From Hymenolepis diminuta (lineage: Eukaryota; Platyhelminthes; Cestoda; Cyclophyllidea; Hymenolepididae): a stretch of DNA of 64,000 nt. The position numbers and the translations under genes were made by a program. Every line of letters begins with the position of its first letter. Position 1 is the first letter of the stretch. This document shows positions 50,801 through 62,957 of this stretch, one piece after another. The notes beneath the pieces were generated by a model. It searched no databases. It saw only the letters and a program-made list of their open reading frames with translations, and was not told where the DNA came from. Where the stretch lies: the NCBI GenBank assembly GCA_900708905.1, contig CAADRB010000078.1:1-64000 (forward strand), in the 5' to 3' direction.

Positions 50801-53800
50801 CTTAAATTTATTTATTTGTAATTATTTTTCCAGTTTTTTCACCCTTCCGAAAACCGTCACCAAAATCGGATGAATCGCCGAAAAGTAAAATATTAATTTT
50901 GCATCCAGCTAATCATGCTATTTACAATAAAGCTGCAAAATTTGAAAAATTAAAAAGAAAACCAACAGCATTTATTTGTTTAAATTGTAAAACATATATT
51001 ATTTTAATTTCTTATTAACCAAAAAATATTTTTTAAAAGATTTGAAAACTATTAAACCATAATATAATTTTAATTCGCACAAAAAATTTGACAATCCCCT
51101 TAGTGTTGGGTAATTTTGACATACTCACGAATATAAGCTAATATTAGTATATTAGTTTTAAAATATGCTGGTCTAAATTTATAAAATAGTTTCCCTTTAT
51201 TTAGTCAAACAGCAATCAAAATTTGCTGTAAATCAGCTATGATTACTGATATAGCTCGTGGATGAAATGAAATGGTATTAGTTTTTGTTATTAGATGTAC
51301 GAAGAAGAATGATGAGCTGACAATAAAGACATGCATCATTATCCTGTTCCTTTGAGTTTTCTATATGACGCGTCAAAGACGTTTGATAGGTTTGGAATTC
51401 TTTGTTGAAAACATCATAATATTAGTGTATACTGTCTAATCTTAAATATTAATAGCCGAAATAACATATTATCACTATTTATATTTACCTTCTTGGCTCT
51501 GCCAAAGCGCCCAAACTCGGAGGGAAAGGGCAGTTTAATTATAACTCAGCCAAAGCATCTTAATGAATAATTTTAATTTATATTTAACTTAGATACGTGC
51601 TCTTGTTTAGTATACGGGTTAGGAAGTAAAACAGCAATGAATTTACTTAATTATCGGGAATGAACATGAGTGAAAACTAATGGATGAATCAGTTGTCGAA
51701 GTGGCTAACTCTGTTGGTGAAGTTGAAATGGGCTCTATTCAAGGAACAGAAAATAGTTGACAATGCACCACATCACTTACCTTTAACAATTTTAACATGG
51801 TTATAGGATGCAATAATAATATCTTACAAGAAGGGCTTTTTATCAGCTGAGTTATTTTTTGAATTTACAGATTACCTTGAGCAAGTTATTCAAGAAACTA
51901 AACCACAACAAGGCGGTACGTAACAGATTTTTCCAAACTGATTCCTGCTTTTTTGTAATTGTTATTATGCACTGTATATTTTATTTTCATTTAACCATAA
52001 AAATAAAATGTTTACTATTTAATAGAAACTTTAAACTTTAACTAATTAAGCACTAAAATTTGAAAGATAAAAATGCGATACGTTTGCAGTAGTCCAAGAA
52101 AGTCGAATTTCTGTACTCATAGTTGACGTTGTTTGGTATCATGCAAGTGGGACATCTGAATAAGCAGGTGAAACACTTTAATTTCAGAAGCAAATAAAGT
52201 ATAATTATTCGATTTTACATTTCTCTTGTTAAGCTTGTTCAAACTTCACTTAGAAATAGGAAAATTTATAGCAAATCGTTTTCATTCTTTGACAATTTTA
52301 GAATTAGAAATAATTCTTATATGTATACTTTTAAAAATAAGCCTCTTTCAGACCTGTTTAATGATTAATGCATATTTTAATTAAATTATATTGAGCCTAT
52401 TTGATCAACAAAATGATCAGTTAATTTTCATTAAAAAATACTACTTGAAATATGGCGTATGACTTCAAAGATTGAAGTTAAAGAAAGGAGAGAATGGCTA
52501 AATGTAAACGCTTTTCTTAAAATTTACAGGTATATCAATAGCTCGGGTTGAGAGTTGGATCACATTTCCCTTAAAAACTGCAGGATCTTTGGGAGGTACA
52601 TTTCCATTTGGGCATTAGCTTTCAAGACCGTTGGAAGGCAATAACATTAATTTCCTTGAAGGGGAATTTGATTTATTTCGTAGTTTTATGGCCGCTTATT
52701 TCATAATCAGGTCAAATTTACTTGATATCAGAAGAGAGTTAACATCTGAAATTGGGAAAGGTTTGGCAAATGGGTGATTGTACCACTCTATTTTCATTTT
52801 TGCAGACCATTCAGCTGGCGTTGGCTGAGATTTACAGCATTGGAATCAGCTAAAACCTCTTTTCAAATATATTTATTAAATACCATAAACATTTTTTACA
52901 ATAATTACTAATTAGTTACATCTGTTAAGAACTGCTCGATTGAAAAACAATATGTAAATATCTTTCAAAGCATAAGTACTTATTTAAATTATAAAAATGC
53001 GTAAATTGTAGAAATAAAAGAGATAATTTGATTGAATTTGCCATCGTCAAAGTGTTTTAAACTAGGTTAATTGTATTTTATACTTAGCAGAGATGACCAC
53101 CCTGAAAATCAAGATTAAATCAAGGGTAACAGAACCGAAGAACAAAGGTTCATTTTCATATAATTACCTCAGTTTTTCCCTTTTAAATTTATTCATTTTG
53201 TATTAAAGTCGTACTAAAGTATTTATAATTTAATGGTCTAAGAATATAAAATATTTAACATATTATAAAATAAATATTTTACAATAAATTTCAGTTTATC
53301 AGGTGACTTGACAATTCTGCTAATTTTCCCTATTATAATTGGCAAAAAGTTATCTATTTCTCATTCTTTTGAATATGCAATATATTTTTTCTTTAATTGA
53401 ATGCAAATCTAATTTTTCATTGAATTTTTTCACATTTCTGATGACAAGAGAAATTTATTTATTTAATAAATTGTCACTTAAAATAGCCCATTAACTTATA
53501 TATTTATTTTACAGTAGGTAATAATTAATCTGGCAAATGTATAGCTTCAAGGTCCTAATTTGATCTAGAGCGCAAATGAAATCGATCCCTGGAACCCGTT
53601 ATTTTTATTAATTTAAATAGTTGGCTAAATATTCAAGTGTAGGCGCTAGTCTTCTTCACTTATTTTGCGTATTTGTGGAGATTATCTGTCAGCATTCTTC
53701 AAAATTGAAAATGCGTCTCCGCAGAACTCACTTTAAAATATCCTTAGAGAATGACATTTACGGTTAGAAATGGGATGGAATTCTAATAGGCAACGATTTT

Positions 53801-56800
53801 AACACTTTTGTCTTTTGTGAGAAGATATCAAGAAATTTGAAGCTTGAGTTCGACGATTTTTTATCTATCCGCAAAGGATATTTATCCTGCAATCGTTGCT
53901 TTTAACTGTACTTTCAAAAAAGACTAGAGATCGATTTGAAACTCTTGAGTATTCACGGACTTTTTCCTTTTAAATTTGGTAATCTTACGTTTAACGGGCA
54001 GATATTCTATTTTAAGATAACCCAATCCTTTATCGTCCTACAAAAGTAAAATAAACCTTATGATAAAATATAATGGATTATCCAAACTCTTCCTCGAGTC
54101 CTTTGGATTTGTCTAAATAGAATTTTATTTGCCTCCAGCTTCTCTCGTCAGAGATGCCCAGGCAGCTTCATCCTTAGTCTTGTGTTATAGCGGACGGTGT
54201 TGACATTGTACAAGTCCGTGTAACGGTAATCATTTCAATAATACAAGAAGATTGTTTTCCCTTTGTTGTTCCTTCACGATTTAATGCGAAGTATCATTGA
54301 TTACGAAATCAAATGTAACTTGCTAGCGTAGGAAATTTAATAATTTGCCCTCTATTTCAAAGCTGAGCACAGATAATTCACTTGAAGTGTCGCTTCAATC
54401 AATGCATTTCCTTAATGTTGTGAGGCTTTACTTATAAGTTTAACATTTGCCCTAAACACTGTAATATCAACTTTAGTTATTCAATTTTGAAGAGATGAAA
54501 CTTGAATTAATACTAATTTTAAGTAATATTTTCTGTACCTGCATGGAATTAAACTTGCAAAATTCTCTTATTCAAAATCTTCAATTAATGAATACACTTT
54601 TCAAGGTGAACGTGAGTAAATTTTGAAACAATCAAACTGAAATAGTATTTAAAAAATTTTTGAAAGTTCATTTGTAAAATTATTATAAAAAAATTCTTTT
54701 TCATGAAGAAAGAATAAAAAACACTGAAGAAGCTAAGGCATCTGATCCAGAACAACTCAATCCAAGTGGTACTTGTTAATAAAATTCGATTAATTTAATT
54801 AATTTACACAGTTGAAATTAATATTTTTTACTGTTTTACACATTTTTTAATGTCAAAGAGTCTAAAAAGAAAGGTAAGTAACAAATTAATATTTAGACAT
54901 ACACTTAAATATTTCAAAATATTTATTGCAACTGTACATTAAAATAAAATTGAATTATTTTCTATTATTTAAAACTAAAACTGATCTCTAATGAAATCTT
55001 AACGTCCAAAATTCAATTTATTATCAAATAAATTTGGCTAAAAGTTTGTAGCAATTGTACGATTATTACAAGTGGATGTACAGATTTCAAAATAATATTT
55101 AGCGAGAATGTGACATTTGATCATAAATACAAGAATTTCTATTCACCAGGGGTCACCAATACTATCTTTTTTAATTAGAAGCTTTCAAAGCTCGGCATAT
55201 GTGAAGAAATTCGGTCTGGTTGCAACTCAGCTTCGAAGTAAATTGAGTGGCGGTTGCATTAGGTATCATTTTAAAGAACGAGAGCTTTTTTTAAGTTTTT
55301 AGCCTCGTTTTTCATTCATTCGATGAAGAAAAACCAATGAGGTTATAAAATTGAGTGTTTGCAAAATTCTTGTCAGTTAATGTAATCAAAAACCTATATA
55401 TAGATGGTATTGTTCCTAAAAATAATAGGGCTTTTACAAATTAATAAATAATCGTTATGGAATTAGAGTCCGATTGACTAACTTAATTAATTTTAATATA
55501 CTATTCATAAGAACTTCATGAATTAGGATCTTAGCACTATTAGAAATTTAAAATACCAATTGTAATACATTACTTTTCATTGAGAATCTCCATGATAAAC
55601 CTATATGTTAATAATGCAAAGCATCTGAATAGGGATAACGGCAAACAATTCAAGTAATTAGTGAAATAGGTAGGAATTCAGGGAGAGGTCGGTAATGTAT
55701 TCAGGGTATATAGTATTTTCATTTATTTGAAATCCGGAAGCATTTAGCCACTCATATTTTTATAAGAAGTGCAGTTTAATAATGCAATGCCTTACAATTC
55801 GAAATAAGTGTTTGTGAGTTTTTCTGTATCATCTTCATATTCTAAGAGCCACTACCATTTTGATGAGACTTTTAACATTATCAGAGTTTAAATAATAAAA
55901 AATTTACTTTTAATCCGAATTAGCAGCAGATTTCTCCGGTAAACAATATTACATGTTACAGCGTTTTAATCCTGAACTTTCTCCATATCAGAATACACTA
56001 AATTTAGAAATGTTCTTAACCTGTTACTAAACGAATATTATATATCTTTTCCACAGAGAAGCATCATTCTGGTGCCCCTCAGCAATCATATGGAGGTACT
56101 CTGCCTTCTAACGAAATAAATTTTTATATTTAAAATTTATAATTAACGTGTTCAGTCTACTTTGAACTTAGACGAATTAAATCAACAAATGAAACTGGAT
56201 TCTGAAAGAGGTTTATGCTGTTTTAATTTTTCGTAAAATAATTGAAATTGATTAAATGAAGTGTGGTGGTCCTTTACAGGGTCACCAATTTGTAGTGGCA
56301 GAGTCACCAGTTTGTAGAGGGNNNCCAGATTGTTGAGGGTCACCAGTATGTAGCGGCAGATGGCTAACAGTAAATGAAAGAAAAAGAACAACAAGGATTG
56401 CTTTGACCAGATTGTATTGAACAAAGTTCAGTACAGAGTCTCAAGAGAGAAATAGGGAATTGGAGAAGGACTAAGCGATGAAAAGAGGCGTCGGACGAGG
56501 TAGGGTCCCTTGGTGTGTGTGTATGTGTGTTGTATCTGATGGAGGCTATTTATAATCGACACTTTGGGTGAGGACACGCATAAGAATATAATCGTATGCG
56601 TGCTTTAATTGGTCGGGACGATTATAGGAAAAGGAAGGGCCAGTGCAGACCCTAGTAGAAAGACCGACCATGCGGTGTCTGCTACTTTCGTCCGAGGTAT
56701 GCTTGGCTTTTCCGATCGATGAGAAATAGGCCAGTTGAGGACACACGATGTTTGTCATACGAAGTGCTTGGGTCAGGAAAGGTTAAAAGNNNNNNNNNNN

Positions 56801-59800
56801 NNNNNNNNNNNNNNNNNNNNNNNNNNNNNNNNNNNNNNNNNNNNNNNNNNNNNNNNNNNNNNNNNNNNNNNNNNNNNNNNNNNNNNNNNNNNNNNNNNNN
56901 NNNNNNNNNNNNNNNNNNNNNNNNNNNNNNNNNNNNNNNNNNNNNNNNNNNNNNNNNNNNNNNNNNNNNNNNNNNNNNNNNNNNNNNNNNNNNNNNNNNN
57001 NNNNNNNNNNNNNNNNNNNNNNNNNNNNNNNNNNNNNNNNNNNNNNNNNNNNNNNNNNNNNNNNNNNNNNNNNNNNNNNNNNNNNNNNNNNNNNNNNNNN
57101 NNNNNNNNNNNNNNNNNNNNNNNNNNNNNNNNNNNNNNNNNNNNNNNNNNNNNNNNNNNNNNNNNNNNNNNNNNNNNNNNNNNNNNNNNNNNNNNNNNNN
57201 NNNNNNNNNNNNNNNATTACTATAAAGGCAAGATAATTAAATTTAGTGATGATTAGAGAGTATGTAAGATAAATATTATGGAGAAGAAAGATTCATCCTT
57301 CAGAAGCTTTTGCACCTCTATTTAACGTTTTATTTTATTTTATCAGCACTTCAAATAAAAGTTCGAACTAATTATGCCGTTAGAGGTAAATACTGAATTT
57401 AAACTTTATAAGAAGTAATGCTGTCTAAAATGTAATATTTAAAATATTAATATACTAAAGCACTACACCCAATATTCGAATGTCAAATGGGTGATTTTCC
57501 CGGTATGTTTCTAAAAGATAAGCATCTATTTTAATTAACAGAATTTATGGAATGATAAATTTTTAAATAATTCTAAATGGATATTAAATGGCGGATACTA
57601 GTTAGTAAGAAGTTACTCTCGGATCTGCAATATGACATTAGAGATGCTTTGGATCATGGTAATTATTACATTTATATTTTTATGAAAAATGCGGATTAAT
57701 CTGAATGATTGAATTTTTCTAATACAAGAACTTTCTAAAAGGCGGGACAAAACTGTTGTTCGTGGTTCATGTATGATTTGAAATATGTGCTTATACATTT
57801 ATGATGCATATGAAAAAATATAATGTGCAAGATTTTGCTGTTTTTGCAGTTATTAGAAAAGTCCTCGCGAAAATTCTCGTATATGCAGTTGAATATTACA
57901 TGTGTAAAAGTTGTTTTATTTAAATGTTTCCGTATATACGTGATTGTCGTAAGTTAAGTTAGGCCTTACAATATTTTAGTAAAGGGAATGTTAATAACTG
58001 CAAGAAAAGAAATAATCGATAATTGTCTTAATGGTATGTACATTTTTACTCTCAATGTAATTTGTATTTGTATTTTTTATTATTTATTTTTTAAATCGGC
58101 ATCATTTTTTATTTATGGCAAATATAAAGTTAACATTTTCTCATGAAAAACTAAAGGCAAAGAAAATACTATAATCTATTTTACTTTTGATCGAAGGATT
58201 TAACGGTCATATGTATGATGAAATAGAAGAATTAGAATCCTCCCAAGGTATTGATCAATGTGTTATTTGTTTACCTAACTATGTAAATAGTTTTTGCTAA
58301 TTTTAATTATGGGGTTGAATATGAACGCACAAAATAATGATTTGTCCCAGTAAGAATGTTTAGAAGGATGAATAGCTGACAGAGTGTCTGATTTTGGTTC
58401 CAGGCTATTCTACCTTTTATTTTCTTCAGTTCTCTGTTGTGATAACAGGATGATGAAACACTGCTGGTTGGAGAGCTTTACTGAGGTAAAAAGGGAAGAA
58501 TTCTCGGAGGGGTGAGAAGAAAATTTTGGGAACCAATCTAGTGCGTATGTACGCAGCTATATATACAGGGGGGGGGGAGAGGGAGGGGGGGGAATGTACT
58601 TTTAAGGAAAACAGACAATCCGTGACCAGCGCAGCTAGGGATGAGCCTTGGCAACGATCCTAATTAATTTTGTCAATTTTAATCGATCGACTGGGGTTTT
58701 GAGTTGAGTCATAGCAACAATGATGACCCCAATACACTTGGGAATCCCGGAATCACTGAGTTGTCCACTTTCACAAAAGGAGTTTAACTCACTTCGTAAT
58801 ATCCAAATTCCTCTATATACAATTTACATTATTAACTTCCTTTGTTTCTTGGTGAGTTCATGTCCGCTAAATTAAGACCATGTTGATTAGCTGATTTAAT
58901 ATAATCGTTGGTCACTTCGATTTATGTATATCTTATTACTTCCCTGAGCTGTTAGAGGACACTTTCAAATGCTTATAAAAATAATTTAAATAAAATTTCC
59001 AACCTGGTATAATCTATAACTAAAATATTTTTCAATGTATCTCTTACAATTTGGTTAATTGTAATGGTTTCTTGGCAAAACCCTGTTGTGTAGAAAACAT
59101 CCAAATATGTTATCGTAGGGCATTTCTCCTTAAAGAATAGATTATCAAAATATTTTCCTTTTTTAAGAATTTTCCGAATTTTAAATGTATCTGAATAGAG
59201 AAATATTTTTATAATTTGCAGGTTAAACAGGTGGACAAGCAAACATTCTCATTTAAGGGAATCTAAAGAATCTTTGCAAGAGCATTTGCAATTTACTTTC
59301 CCAGATGAATTTATATGCAGCAATAAAATAGTAATTTTATCGTTTAAATTTAAAATAAATCAATCCAAATTAAATGTTACATATTAATTGGTTCTGGTTA
59401 TTTAATCATAAGCGCTGTCAAGAAAGAAATAACAAATCGATATTTTTTCTTGCAGCTTTTAAAATAAAGTTTACGCGAGAGAATATTTAGGTTTTCACAT
59501 CAGGATACTGCAAATGGTAAAATAATGATGTTCTTCTATTCAGACAGGAAGTTTGGATTTAAAAAAAATGAAAACAAAGAGGCTTACTATTTCAAATGTG
59601 TGCTATTATGCCAATGGATGAAAAGGCACTGGTACATTGATAGGTTGGTAAATGAGAGCACGTCTGTGGATTTGCATAGTTCTTCTATGACGCGAAATAT
59701 TGTATTTTTTGACAGCAGATGCGCAACACTTATAGTATTATCCAAACTAAACACTTAGCCTATGGAAGTGTTAGACCAAGATACAATAATTATAAGTAGG

Positions 59801-59989
59801 ACAGTAGACCACTGAACTGCATAACATCTTCAATGAACACGCTTTAGTGAGCTCTGATAGGTTACAAAATTTAGTTGGTTTCTAATCTGCTTATCTCATC
59901 TTATACCAGCTGACCACTTTGAGGAAATGAAAATAGGAGAGATGCAAACACCTGAAATAGCACCCACTTTCGGTGGACTCTCGAACTGA
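41837..59989 (+). CDS. Micro-exon gene coding a Lys/Ser/Glu-rich protein
   Basis: Not recognised. A chain of small exons with GT-AG borders: 41837-41870, 42034-42048, optional 42792-42803, 42916-42996, 44373-44423, 44808-44825, 47114-47164, 49096-49128, 49682-49705, 50834-50884, 51871-51915, 52530-52595, 54709-54768, 54859-54873, 55924-55938, 56057-56095, 57347-57385, 58197-58247, 59910-59989 (TGA). Every internal exon is a multiple of three and starts and ends in phase 1, so any can be skipped without a frameshift. Total 792 nt, 263 residues plus stop. The start MSSRRKSSDRDG follows an acceptor AAAAATAG six bases upstream. The product is hydrophilic, mainly K, S, E, P, Q, probably disordered, with no signal peptide. 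Introns are 0.1-2.3 kb. This is the architecture of flatworm micro-exon genes, but those usually start with a signal-peptide exon, absent here. The last exon could instead splice at 59972 (still phase 1) towards 62958. Individual exons rest on splice sites and phase only; some may be missing or false. Confidence 0.65.
42792..42803 (+). CDS. Candidate 12-nt micro-exon
   Basis: ATATCCAGAGTT lies between ATCTCAAACAG and the near-consensus donor GTAAGTA. In phase 1 it adds DIQS and keeps frame with both neighbours of the micro-exon gene. It is among the shortest exons one would accept, and transcript data are needed. Confidence 0.4.
43375..43472. repeat. SINE-like repeat, copy 4 (micro-exon gene intron)
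   Basis: Shares GGTTGGCCA, ACCACTGG, GGATGGGGATTGACCTCAT, CTCTGACTTATCAGAC and GCACG with the copies at 20708 and 30738, in the same relative orientation. Confidence 0.5.
45310..45333 (+). CDS. Candidate 24-nt micro-exon, relative of 49682-49705
   Basis: Reads GNKNQLTE in phase 1 between ACCATGGAAG and GTAAAA. The confident exon at 49682-49705 has the same length and phase and reads GVRQLLTE. The shared G...QLxTE pattern suggests a duplicated exon. The acceptor has only a modest pyrimidine tract. Confidence 0.35.
46720..46930 (+). repeat. Possible LTR-like fragment, copy D
   Basis: A pyrimidine-rich block (CCTTTCCATTCCTTCCTCTC) preceded by CGGGACTT/CCGACTTC-like words, in the same style as the CT-rich tract of copies A and C. 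The match is short and compositional, so it is tentative. Confidence 0.3.
50130..50700 (-). mobile_element. Fragment related to the internal region of retroelement copy A
   Basis: 50420-50700 matches the reverse complement of 18040-18310: CATTG(A/G)CA(C/T)GGAT, GCAGTGCAGCA-like, ATGGAGATGAGG-like, AAAATCGGCTT, CATATG, GGTCGACATGG-like words occur in the same order. The remaining part to 50130 has no recognised content. It is inserted in an intron of the micro-exon gene in reverse orientation. Confidence 0.5.
55918..55938 (+). other. Tandem NAGNAG acceptor at a 15-nt micro-exon
   Basis: The acceptor reads TAGCAGCAG, so splicing after the first or second AG would give a 15- or 12-nt exon (AADFS or ADFS in phase 1), differing by one alanine. 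This is a known way to generate small protein variants. Confidence 0.5.
56230..56789 (-). mobile_element. LTR-type element end (copy F) with PBS and TATA-like box
   Basis: On the minus strand the block reads GAGGACACG-rich sequence, a TATA-like TTATAAATAG (56549-56558), a CT-rich tract, TTTGTTCAATACA, then GCTACA, followed directly by TGGTGACCC, the same end-plus-primer-binding-site layout as copy A. It is interrupted on its upstream side by an N gap. The first 100 bp contain repeated PBS-like units. Confidence 0.6.
56276..56360. repeat. Short tandem units carrying GTCACCA
   Basis: At least three units of the form GGGTCACCA(A/G)TTTGTAGTGGCAG lie within about 80 bp: 56279, 56301 (GAGTCACCA) and 56337. 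Three unknown bases occur in the middle. They repeat the junction between primer-binding site and LTR end. Confidence 0.7.
56790..57215. other. Assembly gap (N run)
   Basis: A run of 426 unknown bases next to retroelement copy F. The missing sequence may be the rest of that repeat and could also hide a micro-exon between 56095 and 57347. Confidence 0.99.
58568..58593 (+). repeat. G-rich low-complexity run
   Basis: Two long G runs separated by GAGAGGGA. It is a possible quadruplex-forming or slippage-prone tract in an intron of the micro-exon gene. Confidence 0.85.
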
Positions 59990-62957
59990 TATCTTATTTC
60001 TTACCTTAAATTTAGGGTACAGAGTATGTCCAAGATAGCCTCCCGTTACTAATTTGCCTGCTAACCCTTTTGAAACAAACTCCCAAACATAGTTCGTTTA
60101 TGGACAAATCAATAAGGCGTATTTAATTACTCCTCTACTTCTAACTTTGAGTGGATTAGGGCTAACAAAATAGCGCCATGGAGTGGTTAAAAATTTAACT
60201 ATCCCAGTTTAATGCAGTAGACATCTCCGTTGTTAGTAAAAATACGGTATTCAAATGCCTCTGCGCATCCATTTTTAATTTTGCTTAATTTAAAGCGTTA
60301 AATATCCACTTTTGTCAAACAAATTTGATCTGGATTGTGAAACATCCAACGATGAGGGCACATGAGAATTCAAATCTCCGTTCATAAAAATCAATTTAAT
60401 TTTCTTTGAAACCTAACCGAGACAGAAATGGACTCCTCATTTATTTTGGTGTTAAGATCAAAGATCTGCAAAGATAACTTAATTTTGAAATAATTGGTCC
60501 TTATATTTTACCTTTCTCTCTACTTGGTGATTGTAATACTTAAAGCTTAATATCTTCCTGTACGAATCATATTTGTACCACGCACACTCACTGATGCTTT
60601 TGATCAGATGGATCTTATATGTAATAGCTATGACACCAATATATATTGAATTATGGAATAACTGATGAGATTATATGTATGACTTGAACTATCTGCTACT
60701 ATGCTTGTAAATGGTTTGAAAAAGAAAAATGATTCATTGTATGGCCATTAGAAATACTGAGCAATCATTTAGGAAAGGCGCATTCGAGCTAATAGACTGA
60801 ATGAATTGGATGAGCGTTTGTAATTGTTTGTGAATATAGCCACCAAATTAGAGGAATTTGATGAAAATTTGATCGACTTCGAGGTGATTATTTGAATATT
60901 CTCAAAATTTTTCTATACCATATATCTCCTTAGCATTGTGTTTGTTAGTTAATTTTTATAAAATCTATTTAAATTAGGAAGGCGGGTGGGATAACTTAGA
61001 GCTATTGTCAGTTCATCTTGCATAAACTCTGGTGGGTAGTGCTGTGTAAGAAACAAACATTGTTCGTCCCTTCTACTTGCTAGGCAAGATGCGATAAACC
61101 GAGGTGGCATGTCCAACTGCGGAAATGTATCAACCGTTCAACAAGCTCTAAATTTTGTGAGAATTATCGGAGTATTTGATCTTGAAGTCAAATCATGAAT
61201 TTGAAAGAAAATAGGACAGAAATTAAATTGCACTCCATAATTGCGACAGGGACAAATCGATGCCCCTAAGACTATTGATACTCTGACTTTATCACATGGT
61301 TCTTCTTGACCCACCTCCCGGTTTCATACCTTATCATACATATCGGACTTCTCTTAATATTTAAAGAGGAAAACTAGCAACCTAATGACGGAACAGAAGC
61401 ACAACACTTAAATTCAAGTCCTATTTCTTCTTGCCGAGAACCCTTTTTGTGGCCCCTAAAATGATAGCTACATATGCAAATTTTGAAGATAAATCCCTTA
61501 TTCTTCTTTTTACATCATGGCTTAGGAAATTTCAAATTTAGTAAATTTGGTCATTGAGGATAAACTTCATGTATATCTGGAATTACTTTATTTTTAAGTC
61601 TATTAAATTAAAGGTCATATCAAAGTTACATATTATATTTATTGATGAAGGAGAAACAGAAAGTGAAATATGGATAACCTAATCCGGCAACTAACGATTT
61701 CTGTCTTACTAAATATTGCGAGTGGTTATGCTTTGTCCATAAGGCTTTCGTAGATGAGCTTTCCGCTCTGTTAAAGTTTATCTTTACTAGCGCTTGTGTG
61801 ACAGTTGCAGATATTGATCCTCAAAGGCGACAATTTATATTTGTCTGCATTTTCGTAATTTACATTTCACAAGCCTGTTTGCATTCTTCTGATAGAAGAA
61901 GGCATGCACCTAAATTTTCTAATTACAAAAGACTGGTCGGTAGTGGTACTCTAATTTTTGAATTTATAGGGCTATTGATCGGCACAAGCAGCGACTTGCA
62001 ATTAGTACACTTTGGATTATAATAGAGAAGAATCTATCAGCGTCGATACTATGAATTTAACATAATTCTGCTTGGAATATTTTCATAAGTTTCATAGCGG
62101 TCAACATAATTTTAGTCAAATTAAGTATAAAAGATAGATATTAAACTTTAATGTTATATAAAAGCTCTTATTTGTACTATATCCAATTAATTTTGATGAA
62201 TTACATCCATCCATAGAACCATAGTCTTCAAATCAATATGAAGGAAATCAATCTTGTGGAATTAAATATCCAATACATTAAGTCTAGTTATTTAATAATC
62301 GAATTATTCAGTCATATAAAAATTGAAAAGTTTTAAAAGTCTGTAAAAAATGACCAAGAGTTAATAATAAAATTGGGCCATTTTTATTCTCTTGAATAAT
62401 TATCAATAAGAATTGGGATCAACTATTCGTGTAATAAGTTGTTTAAAGATTATATAGAATATACGAACTGGACCAAATTTTTATTATTAATTATGTATTT
62501 TATACAATATTGTCAGGTCATTAGCTATTTAGATGGGTAATTTTTCTTAATTTTTTAATTGGTAATTTCTAGACGTGTCCATTTGCAAGGACCGGCAATA
62601 TTCTACAGAGTTATTCAATTTAGTATCAGTAATATGCAGTTTATTATAGTTTAATAGTAAATTTCACCCTGAATAAAGTGAATTAAATTTAGTATTCTCC
62701 ATTTTTCAAGGTGTTCCTAAATATAGTCACTTAAATTTTCCGTCTAAATTTTCAATCCTATTTTAATCCTTTCTACTCGTTGTTTTCCGCTAACATTATG
62801 AAAGTTTGTAATAGATCAAAATCTGTATCAGAGTTAATGATAATGGGACCTGCTTTAGTTTGGGTGCAAATCTATGATTCGATAAAATTGATTCATTTAA
62901 CATAATTAGAAGGTGCATTGTACCCTCGCTCGTTCGACTCATTTTTTACTTTTTAAG

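Noticed and set aside
53091..53125. Exon-like segment after TACTTAGCAG in the micro-exon gene
   Set aside because: Its length (35 nt) breaks the phase-1 chain, and the donor GTAACA is weak. Left out of the gene model.
56719..57256. Long open frames across the second N gap
   Set aside because: Almost all codons are unknown bases.
57850..57878. Exon-like segment after GTTTTTGCAG
   Set aside because: Good acceptor, but 29 nt long with a doubtful donor; it breaks the frame of the chain.
59461..59491. Segment after TTTTTTCTTGCAG resembling the 57347 exon
   Set aside because: In phase 1 it runs into TAG within 12 codons and has no convincing donor. Possibly a dead duplicate exon, too weak to list.
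60840..60883. Acidic exon-like segment ATKLEEFDENLIDFE
   Set aside because: The acceptor is poor and it ends in phase 0, incompatible with the next exon at 62958. It could be real in an alternative transcript but is not supported.
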